Assembly: GCA_022769285.1 (NCBI GenBank)
Contig: JALEKD010000011.1
Coordinates: 1-64,000 of the forward strand
Direction of reading: 5' to 3'
DNA: 64,000 nt
Source of the DNA: Prevotella sp.
Lineage (GTDB): Bacteria; Bacteroidota; Bacteroidia; Bacteroidales; Bacteroidaceae
The position numbers were made by a program, and so were the translations under genes. Within the stretch, counting starts at the first letter, position 1, and each line of letters begins with the position of its first letter. The notes under the pieces are model-generated. The model ran no database searches and was not told where the DNA came from. It saw only the letters and a list, made by a program, of their open reading frames with translations. Positions 7,580-16,126 of the stretch are shown piece by piece.

Positions 7580-9672
7580 TGGTTATGGGGATGCTTACGG
7601 TGGATGCCGTTGCGCTCTAAGAGAGCGTCGATGGTGGGCTCCTGACCGCGGAAACGTTTGTAAAGTGTCATGGGGTGCTCCGTTCCTCCACGTGAAAGAA
7701 TGTTGTCGCGGAAGCTCTGGGCGGTCTGGCAGTCAAAGATGCCGTTCTTCTTGAACACGCTGAAAGCGTCGGCATCGAGAACCTCGGCCCACTTGTAGCT
7801 GTAGTAACCGGCGGCGTAGCCTCCGGCCATGATATGCGAGAACTGTACGGTCATGCAGGTATCGGGCAGCTGTGGGGTGACGATGGCCCGCTCCCAGGCG
7901 TGCTTCTCGAAGGGGATAATGTCGGCATCGAACTCCTGGCTCTGTGTGTAATAGGCCATGTCGAGCAGGCCGAAACTTACCTGGCGCAGGCAGTTGTAAC
8001 CGGCCATAAAGTTGCGGCTCTCTACGATGCGGTTGATGAGGTCGTCGGGGATGGGCTCGCCCGTCTGGTAGTGTACGGCAAAGGTGCGGAGGAAGTCTTT
8101 CTCGACGGCGTAGTTCTCCATGAACTGCGAGGGGAGCTCGACAAAGTCCCACCAGACGTTAGTACCCGAAAGACTCTGGAAACGGGTGTTGGCGAACATG
8201 CCATGGAGTGAGTGGCCGAACTCATGGAGGAAGGTTTCGACCTCGCCAAGGGTGAGGAGGGCAGGATGGTCATCTGTGGGCTTAGTGAGGTTCATCACGA
8301 GGCTAACATGGGGACGCACGTTGTTGCCTTGGCTGTCAATCCACTGGCCCTGGAACTCGGTCATCCATGCTCCACCCTGCTTGCCCTTGCGGGGATGGAA
8401 GTCGGCATAGAGAACAGCTAAGTAGCTGCCGTCAGCATCGAACACCTCGTAAGCCTTGACATCGGGGTGATAGACTGGAATGTCATGGCTCTCCTTGAAG
8501 GTGATGCCATACAGGCGGGTGGCCAGGCCGAAGATACCCCGGATAACGTTTTCGAGCTTGAAGTAGGGGCGGAGCATCTCAGCGTCCAGATGGTACTTCT
8601 CCATCTTGAGCTTGTGAGCGTAGTAAGAGAAGTCCCAAGGCTCAACCTGAAAGTCGGGGCCCTCCAGGCGATGGGCGAGGGCCTCTATCTGAGCCACCTC
8701 GTCAAGGGCAGCGGGGCGGTAAGCCTCTATCAGGTCGTCGAACAAGCGGTTCACGTTGTGTACGTTGTTGGCCATGCGGTGTACGAGTACATAGTCGGCG
8801 TAGGTGTCGTAGCCTAACAGCTGGGCTATCTCGCGGCGCAGGTTGACCAGGCGACGGCAGATGTCTAAGTTGTTCTGGTCGTTGTCGTGGGTACACTCCG
8901 TGTTGCGGGCCATGTAGAGCTGACGGCGCAGGTCGCGGTTGTCAGCGTAGGTCATGAACGGTGAGTAGCTGGGAAAGTCGAGCGTGATGACCCAGCCCTC
9001 CTTCTTGCGCTCGGCGGCAGCCTGGGCTGCTGCGGCGACGGCCGTCTGTGGCAGGCCGCTCAGCTGCTGCTCATCGGTAAGGTGCAGTTCAAACGCCTTG
9101 TTCTCCTTGAGCAGATTCTGCGAGAACTGGAGGGAGAGCAGGCTGGCCTCTTCGGTCAGTTTGCGCAGGCGTTTCTTGTCGCCGTCGCTGAGGAGAGCAC
9201 CGCTGCGGACAAATCCGTCGTACGAATTGTTAAGGAGCATGGTCTCCTCAGGGCTGAGGGGACGGTGGTGGTCATAGACACGCTTGATACGCTCAAAGAG
9301 GCGAGGGTTGAGGCTCACATCGTTGGCGTGCTGAGTAAGGATGGGGCTGAGTTTCTGTGCCAGGGCGTCGAGGTCGTCGTTAGTCTCGGCGCTGAGCATA
9401 CACGAGAATACGTTGGAGACGCGGTCCAGCAGGTCGTAGTAGTGAGGACCCTTGCTCAGGTCTACCCGGGCAAGCGTATTGTCAAAGGTAGGTTCGGCGG
9501 GGTCGTTGATGAGCTTGTCTATCGACTCGTTGTCGCGCCGTATGCCCTCCATGAATGCCTCCTCGTAGTCAGCGGTGGTGATACGGTCAAAGGGAACGGT
9601 GTCGTGGGGAGTATTATAGGGCTCAAAGAAAGGGTTGGTGTGGCCCTGGTTCTCATTCATATTCTCATTCAT
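7576..9672 (-). CDS. dcp: M3-family peptidase (dipeptidyl carboxypeptidase-like)
   Basis: 698 aa, the usual length of Dcp/oligopeptidase A. A zinc metallopeptidase degrading short peptides. The HExxH site is His483-Glu-Phe-Gly-His487 (FLHEFGHSLHG), with Glu512 in WDFVELPSQ as the likely third zinc ligand. There is no signal peptide, so it is probably cytosolic. Two in-frame Met codons (9672 and 9660) are possible starts; Asn/Glu-rich MNENMNENQG makes both plausible. First gene of the four-gene overlapping operon. The symbol dcp is by family and not proven over prlC. Confidence 0.92.
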   Translation of the reverse strand: MNENMNENQGHTNPFFEPYNTPHDTVPFDRITTADYEEAFMEGIRRDNESIDKLINDPAEPTFDNTLARVDLSKGPHYYDLLDRVSNVFSCMLSAETNDDLDALAQKLSPILTQHANDVSLNPRLFERIKRVYDHHRPLSPEETMLLNNSYDGFVRSGALLSDGDKKRLRKLTEEASLLSLQFSQNLLKENKAFELHLTDEQQLSGLPQTAVAAAAQAAAERKKEGWVITLDFPSYSPFMTYADNRDLRRQLYMARNTECTHDNDQNNLDICRRLVNLRREIAQLLGYDTYADYVLVHRMANNVHNVNRLFDDLIEAYRPAALDEVAQIEALAHRLEGPDFQVEPWDFSYYAHKLKMEKYHLDAEMLRPYFKLENVIRGIFGLATRLYGITFKESHDIPVYHPDVKAYEVFDADGSYLAVLYADFHPRKGKQGGAWMTEFQGQWIDSQGNNVRPHVSLVMNLTKPTDDHPALLTLGEVETFLHEFGHSLHGMFANTRFQSLSGTNVWWDFVELPSQFMENYAVEKDFLRTFAVHYQTGEPIPDDLINRIVESRNFMAGYNCLRQVSFGLLDMAYYTQSQEFDADIIPFEKHAWERAIVTPQLPDTCMTVQFSHIMAGGYAAGYYSYKWAEVLDADAFSVFKKNGIFDCQTAQSFRDNILSRGGTEHPMTLYKRFRGQEPTIDALLERNGIHRKHPHNQ

Positions 9673-9697
9673 ACTGCTACGTAGTTAATATCTACTG

Positions 9698-9705
9698 CAA
9701 AAATA
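9698..9705 (-). promoter_or_regulatory. -7 element for the M3 peptidase operon
   Basis: On the minus strand TATTTTTG followed by CAG fits the TAnnTTTG consensus, 26 bp before the peptidase ATG. No clear -33 TTTG at the standard spacing. Confidence 0.5.
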
Positions 9706-9762
9706 GTAAAAAACTGAGACACACAGCGGTTTGTGGCCGTTTTTAACGTATATTTTACTTCC

Positions 9763-10437
9763 TCAGCCGTGGCGCAGCTTTTCGAGCGCACCGATGGTAA
9801 AGCCACCACGGTACAGGCAGATGAGCTGTTCGGTCTGGAGCTGGTTGAGCGACTGGGAAACCTGCAGGCGACTACAGCCTATCTCGTCGGCCAGCAGGGT
9901 CATCCTGATGGCCACCCGCTTGGCCCCTGTGGGATACAGGCAGTGGGTCTCTACAAAGTGTATAATGCGCTGGCGTACAGTGGTGTGTACTGGCTGCCAC
10001 GCTAAGGCCCTCTGCTTCTGTATGTGGGCCGACAGCAGGTTGATAAAGTTGAGCCTGACGATGGTAAAGCAGTCCAGCAGCCGGTAAATCTCGTCCTTGT
10101 CGATGACGATGACCGAGCAGGGCGTGCGTGCCTGATACGTGCTGCCGAAACGGGGCCGCAGACCGAAGAGGCTGGAGGGCTCGAACAGTTGGGGTGACCG
10201 CACATCCTCGATTACCGAGTAGCCACGGTCCATGGACGAGGTGGTGATGGTGAGCTGGCCGTCGATGAGAAAGTAAAGGGCGGTGCAGGCACGGCCGTCG
10301 GAGGCTACGACATCGCCGGGGGCATACTTGTGAAATCCCAGGCGGGTGTGAGCCACCAGCTGGCCGAGGTCGCCCTTGCTCATACCCTGGAAGAGGGCAA
10401 ACTGCTGCAACTTTTCGTAGATATGCAGGGTAGCCAC
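9763..10437 (-). CDS. Crp/Fnr-family transcriptional regulator
   Basis: 224 aa. A cyclic-nucleotide-binding-like beta-barrel (residues ~10-125, with FQGMSKGDLGQLVAH, YAPGDVV and LYFLIDGQL) is followed by a dimerisation helix and a Crp-type HTH near 170-215 (LADEIGCSRLQVSQSLNQL). The family's cAMP-contact Arg/Ser pattern is not evident and there is no N-terminal Cys cluster, so neither cAMP nor an iron-sulfur sensor is indicated. It is the last gene of the minus-strand unit, 9 bp after apbE. Target genes unknown. Confidence 0.9.
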   Translation of the reverse strand: MATLHIYEKLQQFALFQGMSKGDLGQLVAHTRLGFHKYAPGDVVASDGRACTALYFLIDGQLTITTSSMDRGYSVIEDVRSPQLFEPSSLFGLRPRFGSTYQARTPCSVIVIDKDEIYRLLDCFTIVRLNFINLLSAHIQKQRALAWQPVHTTVRQRIIHFVETHCLYPTGAKRVAIRMTLLADEIGCSRLQVSQSLNQLQTEQLICLYRGGFTIGALEKLRHG

Positions 10438-10446
10438 AGCGACGCG

Positions 10447-11484
10447 TCAGTTACTGGGTGATACAATCTTGTCGCGCATGGTGGGCGAGAACCATACCGC
10501 GTGACGGCCCCGGGCATCGGTATAGATGAAGTAGGCCATGAGCTCGGGGTGGCGGGCCAGTACCTGCTGTGCCCGGGTAAGCCCCATGACCATAAATGAC
10601 GTGGCGTAAGCGTCGGCCATGGCACAGCTGTTGGCAAGAACCGTGGCCGAGAGAATACTATGCTGCACGGGATAGCCCGTGTGGGGGTCTATGGTATGGG
10701 CGTACTTTCGCCCGTTCTTATAGTAGAAGTTGCGGTAGTTGCCGCTGGTGGCCATGGCCTTGTCGGTAACGTTGACGATAGTCTGGATATCTTGGTTCAC
10801 GTTCAGGCTGTCGTCGGTGGGCTTGGTGACACCTATGCGCCATGGGGTGCGCTTCTCGTTGATGCCACTGGTAACTATCTCGCCGCCAATCTCTATCATA
10901 AAGTTTTTGATGCCCGTCTGGCGCAGGTAGCGAGCCACCACGTCGCAGCCATATCCCTTGGCTATGGCGCTACAGTCGAGCATGATGCGCGGGTCGGTCT
11001 TCTCTACGTGGCTGCCGCGGAGCGCCACCTTGTCATAGCCCACTATGGCGCGCAGGCTGTCTATGGCGTGGCGGGTGGGCGAGGTGCCCTGGCGGAAGCC
11101 AAAGCCCCAGGCGTTGACCAGCGGGGCCACGGTGATGTCGAAGGCCCCCTGGGTGTCGCTCGATACGCGCTGGGCCAGGCTGAACACATCGGTAAACAGG
11201 TCGTTGACCTTGACGGGCTCGTTGCGGTTCACCCGCGAGATGATGGAACGTGGGTTAAAGGGCGACAGCGAGTTGTCTACCCGTTGCAGCTGGGCCACGA
11301 TGTCGGTCTGTAGGTCTTGGTCGTACTGGTATATTATATTATAGGTAGTACCGAAGATGACGCCCTGGTTGTGCTGATAGGGCATGGACTGCTGCTGGCG
11401 TACTATGAAGATGGTGCCCACGGTGAGCAGCAGCAGGAAGAGTATCTGCCAGTAACGTGGGCGGTGGCGATGGATGTCGGTCAT
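10447..11484 (-). CDS. apbE: FAD:protein FMN transferase ApbE
   Basis: 345 aa. Attaches FMN covalently to Ser/Thr of membrane flavoproteins such as NqrB/NqrC and RnfG, using FAD and Mg2+. A single N-terminal membrane anchor (~12-27) places the enzyme outside the membrane. Family motifs: GTTYNIIY, DCSAIAKGYGCDVVA, EIGGEIVTSG, ATSGNYRNFY and HTIDPHTGYPV (Mg/FAD site near residue 268). It starts 4 bp after the DUF6048 gene upstream. Targets are not in this window. Confidence 0.96.
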   Translation of the reverse strand: MTDIHRHRPRYWQILFLLLLTVGTIFIVRQQQSMPYQHNQGVIFGTTYNIIYQYDQDLQTDIVAQLQRVDNSLSPFNPRSIISRVNRNEPVKVNDLFTDVFSLAQRVSSDTQGAFDITVAPLVNAWGFGFRQGTSPTRHAIDSLRAIVGYDKVALRGSHVEKTDPRIMLDCSAIAKGYGCDVVARYLRQTGIKNFMIEIGGEIVTSGINEKRTPWRIGVTKPTDDSLNVNQDIQTIVNVTDKAMATSGNYRNFYYKNGRKYAHTIDPHTGYPVQHSILSATVLANSCAMADAYATSFMVMGLTRAQQVLARHPELMAYFIYTDARGRHAVWFSPTMRDKIVSPSN

Positions 11485-11488
11485 GGGC

Positions 11489-12196
11489 TTATAGTTCTAA
11501 GGTGACGTTAAATGTGGCGCCTAAGCGGGCTCCGCCCTCGCGGCCGTAGCCCGGCACGTACCAGGGCTTGCCTATGGTGGGGTCAGAGTTGGCCAACCGG
11601 CGCTTATACCTGACGGTCCAGCCCAGGCGCAGCGGCCCCCACAGGCGGGCATCGATGCCCGCTACAAACTCGAGCCAGTGGCAGCTGGCCTTGTTGCCAG
11701 TGGTGTTGATGTCCGAGGCATCGCCCCATACGGGGTCAGAGATGCCGGTGCTGGAGAGGTCGTACTTGAACGACGAGAAGGCGTAGCGGCCACCCACGTA
11801 CACACGGTTAACGTCGTGCTTGTTCTTCATCACGTTGAAGTCTACGCCGATACGTGCGTAGGGGGCCGACGACTTGTAAGCCAGGTGGCTCGACACGTCA
11901 GAGGCGTCGGCCCGCCCGAATCCAACCTCAATCACGGGAAAGTAGCGGTCGCGCAGGTTGATGCGCGCGGCAGCCTCGTACTGGCCATAGTCGCCTAAGA
12001 GCATCTGAGCCATACCCACCAGGTCGGTCGAGACGGCCACGCCACGGAAGAGGGGTATGGTGTCGGCCTCGGTGAGCGCTGCCCGTCGGACCTGCTGGCT
12101 CTTGGAGCCCTGGGCCGAGGCCATCAGGGGCAACAGTGACAGCAGGCTAATCGCGGCGAGCCTTGAAATATATGAGTAAATGGGCTTTAGCTGCAT
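11489..12196 (-). CDS. DUF6048-like secreted beta-barrel protein
   Basis: 235 aa. A signal peptide (~1-29, ending MASAQG) precedes alternating beta-strand sequence rich in Gly/Tyr/Arg (AAARINLRDRYFPVIEVGFG, RVYVGGRYAFSSF, LRLGWTVRYKRR) that ends in ATFNVTLEL, a form consistent with an outer-membrane barrel. I recognise it as the Bacteroidales family usually paired with DUF6452, as here. Its start lies 50 bp inside the upstream lipoprotein gene, an unusually long overlap, kept because this start gives a complete signal peptide. Function unknown. Confidence 0.7.
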   Translation of the reverse strand: MQLKPIYSYISRLAAISLLSLLPLMASAQGSKSQQVRRAALTEADTIPLFRGVAVSTDLVGMAQMLLGDYGQYEAAARINLRDRYFPVIEVGFGRADASDVSSHLAYKSSAPYARIGVDFNVMKNKHDVNRVYVGGRYAFSSFKYDLSSTGISDPVWGDASDINTTGNKASCHWLEFVAGIDARLWGPLRLGWTVRYKRRLANSDPTIGKPWYVPGYGREGGARLGATFNVTLEL

Positions 12197-12626
12197 CGTA
12201 AGTTACTTGTGGGTTCTGTATAGCAATCGAGTCTATGCGGTGGTGGGTGCTGCTGACACCGGTGAGGGTGTGAAACACGCTCGAGGCGCAGTCGACCGAC
12301 TCGAAGTGGGGCTCATTGGTCTTGCTCACGGTTACCGTGTCCAGGGTGCGCGCGGCTCCCTGCGGGCGTATGTCTATGTAGAACACGTCCAGGGCATGCT
12401 GATAGCTCAGCGGAAGGTTGAAGCTGTCTACCCCTAACGCCTTGTTGAGCAGCACGGTATCGCTGCCAGCCGTGCGGGTGGTAGAGATGGTGAGCGTGTC
12501 GCCCAGGGTGGTGACGTCGCCGGCCAGGCGGTAGCGTGCGTAGACGCTGTTGTTGAGCGGGCAGTCTATGGTGGTACACGACACGATGACTGCCAGCAGG
12601 GCCAGCAGCACGGCTATTTTCCGCAT
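12147..12626 (-). CDS. DUF6452-like lipoprotein
   Basis: 159 aa from the ATG at 12626. It begins MRKIAVLLALLAVIVSC, a lipoprotein signal with Cys17 as the likely lipidated residue, followed by a beta-rich domain with the conserved early CPLNNSVYARYRL segment. DUF6452 proteins occur next to DUF6048 proteins in Bacteroidales, so the pair may form an envelope complex; this is inference. The start overlaps the glycosyltransferase stop by 13 bp and its end overlaps the DUF6048 gene. Confidence 0.72.
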   Translation of the reverse strand: MRKIAVLLALLAVIVSCTTIDCPLNNSVYARYRLAGDVTTLGDTLTISTTRTAGSDTVLLNKALGVDSFNLPLSYQHALDVFYIDIRPQGAARTLDTVTVSKTNEPHFESVDCASSVFHTLTGVSSTHHRIDSIAIQNPQVTYDAAKAHLLIYFKARRD

Positions 12627-13576
12627 CGTATCTCCTCCTCTATCTGGTAGTCGTTGCGGTTGGGGTTGGAGCGGCTCACCAGGTCGCCGATGAAGCCCGC
12701 TAAGAACAGCTGGGTACCTATGAGCATGGCGGTGAGGAAGATGTAGAACCAGGCAGAGTCGGTAACCAGGTGGCCGTAGTTGCCGTGGTTCAGGTCGATG
12801 AGCTTGTCTACGCCCAGGGCCAGCAGGGCCAGGAAGCTGACGAAGAATACCAGGCTGCCGAGGAACCCGAACACGTGCATGGGCTTCTTGCCGAAGTTGG
12901 AGAGAAACCACAGCGTGAGCAGATCCAGGTAACCGTTGAAGAAACGGTTAAGGCCAAATTTGGACTTGCCGTACTTGCGGGCCTGGTGGTGTACTACCTT
13001 CTCGCCGATCTTGTCAAAACCGGCGTTCTTGGCCAGGTAGGGTATGTAGCGGTGCATCTCGCCGTACACCTCGATATTCTTGACCACCTCGCGACGGTAA
13101 GCCTTGAGCCCGCAGTTGAAGTCGTGCAGGTTGTGCACACCGCTAATCTTGCGGGCGGTAGCGTTGAAGAGCTTGGTGGGGATAGTCTTGGACAGGGGGT
13201 CGTAGCGCTTCTTCTTGTAGCCCGACACCAGGTCGTAGCCGTCCTCGGTAATCATCTTGTAGAGTGCGGGAATCTCGTCGGGAGAGTCCTGGAGGTCGGC
13301 GTCCATGGTGATAACTACGTCGCCCTGTACTTCGCGGAAGCCGCAGTACAGGGCCGGACTCTTGCCATAGTTGCGGCGGAACTTGATGGCCTTTACGTGG
13401 TCCGACTGGCGGCTCAGGTCCTGGATAACCTGCCAGGAGTGGTCGGTGGAGCCGTCATTGACGAAGATAACCTCGTAACTGAAGTTGTTAGCCTCCATCA
13501 TCCGCTTTATCCAGGCAAAGAGCTCGGGCAGCGACTCTTCTTCGTTGTACAGTGGAATTACTACTGATATATCCAT
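12614..13576 (-). CDS. GT2-family glycosyltransferase (ArnC/GtrB/DPM1-like)
   Basis: 320 aa from the ATG at 13576, giving the canonical MDISVVIPLYNEEESL start. A cytosolic GT-A domain (~1-225) shows the nucleotide-sugar site (VIFVNDGSTDHSW) and the DAD-type metal motif (TMDADLQDSPDEIP). Two C-terminal helices (~230-255 and ~270-295) anchor it in the membrane. Such enzymes transfer a sugar from a nucleotide donor to undecaprenyl phosphate; the sugar cannot be told from sequence. An upstream start at 13606 would overlap the DUF4199 stop and is less likely. Confidence 0.9.
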   Translation of the reverse strand: MDISVVIPLYNEEESLPELFAWIKRMMEANNFSYEVIFVNDGSTDHSWQVIQDLSRQSDHVKAIKFRRNYGKSPALYCGFREVQGDVVITMDADLQDSPDEIPALYKMITEDGYDLVSGYKKKRYDPLSKTIPTKLFNATARKISGVHNLHDFNCGLKAYRREVVKNIEVYGEMHRYIPYLAKNAGFDKIGEKVVHHQARKYGKSKFGLNRFFNGYLDLLTLWFLSNFGKKPMHVFGFLGSLVFFVSFLALLALGVDKLIDLNHGNYGHLVTDSAWFYIFLTAMLIGTQLFLAGFIGDLVSRSNPNRNDYQIEEEIRCGK

Positions 13577-13592
13577 AATCGTTAATCTTAGT

Positions 13593-14132
13593 TTACTTGT
13601 TGACATTGGGGCGTGGCGTGCCCGTGCGCCTCATCACCGCGGCTATGGGTAGACTGATGATGGCGCCGATGAGCATGTTCTGGCCCATGAAGGTAAAGGG
13701 CAGGACGGACGCTGGGGTCTGGCGGATGGTCTGGAGCGCCTCGGTGAGTTCCTGCGTGGGCAGATGTTGCGCCCTGTACACCTGTATGACGGTGTTGCAG
13801 GCAGCGGTAATCATGGCCATAAAGGTGCCGTGGTCCAGGAACAGGAAGTAGAGCAACTGTATGGCGGCAAAGATGAGGCTGGCGTAGAAAAACACGTACC
13901 ACAGGTAAGCGTAGGCCCGTCGCAGCGAGATGGCTCCGTCCAGGGCGTAGTCTCTGAATACCCTGAGCCGTGCGCAGGCCAGGAAAGGAGTGGCTATGGC
14001 CAGCATGGTGCCCCACATCGACTCAGGGAAGAGGATGATGGAACCAAAGCTGAGCGTCCAGAGCAGTGCCATGTATATGCCGTCAATTCGGGCGAAGGCC
14101 CGGAGCTGTATTAATGCATCTCTTAGTGTCAT
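13593..14132 (-). CDS. DUF4199 integral membrane protein
   Basis: 179 aa with four hydrophobic segments (~20-38, 42-52, 73-95, 97-115) and a last one at ~143-165; this fits the DUF4199 family common in Bacteroidetes directly upstream of a GT2 glycosyltransferase, as here. Function unknown. It heads the six-gene minus-strand unit. The -7 promoter element lies only 8 bp before the ATG, which would make the transcript nearly leaderless. Confidence 0.8.
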   Translation of the reverse strand: MTLRDALIQLRAFARIDGIYMALLWTLSFGSIILFPESMWGTMLAIATPFLACARLRVFRDYALDGAISLRRAYAYLWYVFFYASLIFAAIQLLYFLFLDHGTFMAMITAACNTVIQVYRAQHLPTQELTEALQTIRQTPASVLPFTFMGQNMLIGAIISLPIAAVMRRTGTPRPNVNK

Positions 14133-14140
14133 ATAAGATG

Positions 14141-14172
14141 CAAAGTTAGTGCAAACCGAGTGAAATACAAAA
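14141..14172 (-). promoter_or_regulatory. Promoter of the DUF4199 operon
   Basis: On the minus strand a TTTTG (-33, at 14168-14172) is followed by 19 bp and TAACTTTG (-7, at 14141-14148), a very good match to the Bacteroidetes consensus. The stretch CTCGGTTTGCACTAACTTTG matches the core of the 64-bp repeat at 1-136, linking that repeat family to a real promoter position. Confidence 0.75.
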
Positions 14173-14280
14173 TAATTTGTTCGTTTTTATTTGCCCGGCA
14201 CCGCCCGTGGCCCCTTTGGGGTCTGTGAAAGGGGAACGGGCAGGGGGAGGGGTGCCCTCTGGCATGAAAAGTAAAAAGGT

Positions 14281-14502
14281 AAAAAGATAAAAGAGTAAAA
14301 AGGCAGGGATGGCGGTTACTCTGGTGGTGGCAGAAATGGCCACTCGAATCGTGGAGACCGACTATTACGATGCTGGGAGCCGTCATTAGCGCGCTAAAGG
14401 CCGGTCTTTAGAAACATGGAGGTCGGTCTTTTCATTTCTCGCGATGGGCATTGGAACGATAAAGGCAGCCTTTAGCAGCGCTTTTTACTCTTTTATCTTT
14501 TT
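14281..14502. mobile_element. MITE-like intergenic element with inverted A-rich ends (copy B)
   Basis: 22-bp perfect inverted repeats (14281-14302 and 14481-14502, core AGATAAAAGAGTAAAAAG) bound a 222-bp segment without a gene. Inside, on the minus strand at ~14370-14435, are degenerate 21-bp units reading AAAAGACCGACCTCC, CTAAAGACCGGCC and CTAATGACGGCTCCCAGC. The same units occur near 25.2, 46.1, 53.6 and 60.5 kb. Calling it a non-autonomous mobile element is inference; no target-site duplication was identified. The rest of the 14133-14608 gap holds the promoter and the nuo terminator. Confidence 0.55.
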
Positions 14503-14537
14503 GCTTTTTTACATTTAAATGTCCAGGAGCTAAACGG

Positions 14538-14572
14538 ACAGAGGGCGCCAGCCTTGCGGTGGCGCCCTCTGT
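14538..14572 (-). terminator. Hairpin downstream of the nuo operon
   Basis: A perfect 13-bp GC-rich inverted repeat (14538-14550 and 14560-14572) with a 9-nt loop lies 37 bp beyond the nuoN stop. Only a short T stretch follows on the minus strand. Confidence 0.65.
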
Positions 14573-14608
14573 AAGAGTTATATGGTGTGGGGCCGTGCCC
14601 CCAACGGT

Positions 14609-16096
14609 TTATGCCAATGCTATCCACTCGTAAACCAGTGAGCATACACCGAAGAGCAGCACACCGGCGGTACATACGGCCAGGGCTAACTTGGTGCTGG
14701 CTGCACTCTTGAAAGTGGGCAGCGGGTGCTCGTTGGGCTTAATGTACATGGCCTTGACGATGAGCAGGTAGTAGTACAGGGATATCACCGTGTTGATAAG
14801 AGCGATGAATACTACTACGTAAGCCAGCGCGCCAGTGGTGGTGGCTATGTCGGCACCGTTGACGGCAGCCATGAACACGAAGAACTTAGAGAACATACCT
14901 GCGAACGGGGGAATACCACCCAGGGAGAACAGCGCTAACGTCATCAGGAACGCCAGGCGGGGATTACTCTGGTACAGGCCGTTGTAGCTCTCCATCTCTA
15001 CGGTGCCATGGTTGTGCTCCTCGATAGACGAGATGATGGTGAACACGGCCATGTTGGCTACCACGTAGATGAGCACGTAGAAACTGAGCGCGTAGACGCT
15101 GGTGGCCTGGTTGCCCACGATGGCCAGCACGATGTAGCCGGCCTGCGAGATAGAACTGAAGGCCATGAAGCGCTTCAGGTCGGTCTGGTGGATGGCAAAG
15201 AGGTTGGCCACGGTGATAGAGAGTACTATCACGATGTAGAGCATGTACTGCCAGTACTCTACCATGGGCGCGAACACCTTCATGAGGATGGCGCACAGCG
15301 TGAAGGCGGCGGCACCCTTAGAGATGACCGACAGGTAGCCCGTAACGGTGGTGGGGGCTCCCTGGTAGGTATCGGCTGTCCAGAAGTGGAACGGCACGAG
15401 CGAAATCTTGAAGCCCAGGCCACTGAAGAAGAACACCATACCTACGATGGTAAGTGGCGTAACCGAAATCTTGGTAGCCACGTCGTCAAAGTAGAGGGTG
15501 CCCACGGCGGCATATAGCAGACTGATACCGAAGAGCATCACACCGCTTGAGAAGGTGGCGGTCAGGATAAACTTGGCACCGGCTTCAGCCGAGTTGTGGC
15601 GGTACTTGTCGAGCGCCACTAAGCAGGCCATGGGTACTGAGGCCATCTCGAGGCCTAAGAAGAACAGCAGGAAGTGGTTGGCACTTACCATCATGTTCAT
15701 ACCGAGCAGGGTAGAGAGGATGAGCACGTAGAATTCGCCCTCCTTGAAGAACGTGTCGGGGCGGTTGAGCCACTCGCGGGCCTGAACGAGTACTATCAGG
15801 GTACCAAAGGCCAGGATAGACTTGATGATGCCTACCGATGGGGTGGTAAGGTACATGCCGCCAAAGGCGGTGGCGGTCTCTACGGGTGCTATGTTAAGCA
15901 GCAGGTGAACCAGCACGAGCACGCATACCAGCGGGTTGAGCCAGGCGCGTGGGTTCTTGAACGCGGCGCCGGGAGCGACGGCAGGTACGGCCACGCGGGG
16001 AGCCGTACAGAAGTCTGCAATGAAGACGATGACCAGTACAGCCATCAGGCTGACTTCCGGTATCATATTTAAAAACTGACTATAATCTATATTCAT
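14609..16096 (-). CDS. nuoN: NADH-quinone oxidoreductase subunit N
   Basis: 495 aa with about 14 transmembrane helices; one of the three antiporter-like proton-pumping subunits of complex I. Family features: [27 protein letters not shown] early, a Lys/His-containing central part ([34 protein letters not shown]) and [21 protein letters not shown] late. Last gene of the operon; 30 bp separate it from nuoM. Confidence 0.97.
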   Translation of the reverse strand: MNIDYSQFLNMIPEVSLMAVLVIVFIADFCTAPRVAVPAVAPGAAFKNPRAWLNPLVCVLVLVHLLLNIAPVETATAFGGMYLTTPSVGIIKSILAFGTLIVLVQAREWLNRPDTFFKEGEFYVLILSTLLGMNMMVSANHFLLFFLGLEMASVPMACLVALDKYRHNSAEAGAKFILTATFSSGVMLFGISLLYAAVGTLYFDDVATKISVTPLTIVGMVFFFSGLGFKISLVPFHFWTADTYQGAPTTVTGYLSVISKGAAAFTLCAILMKVFAPMVEYWQYMLYIVIVLSITVANLFAIHQTDLKRFMAFSSISQAGYIVLAIVGNQATSVYALSFYVLIYVVANMAVFTIISSIEEHNHGTVEMESYNGLYQSNPRLAFLMTLALFSLGGIPPFAGMFSKFFVFMAAVNGADIATTTGALAYVVVFIALINTVISLYYYLLIVKAMYIKPNEHPLPTFKSAASTKLALAVCTAGVLLFGVCSLVYEWIALA

Positions 16097-16126
16097 TTTT
16101 CTCTAATATCGTTGTATCGTTAAACA

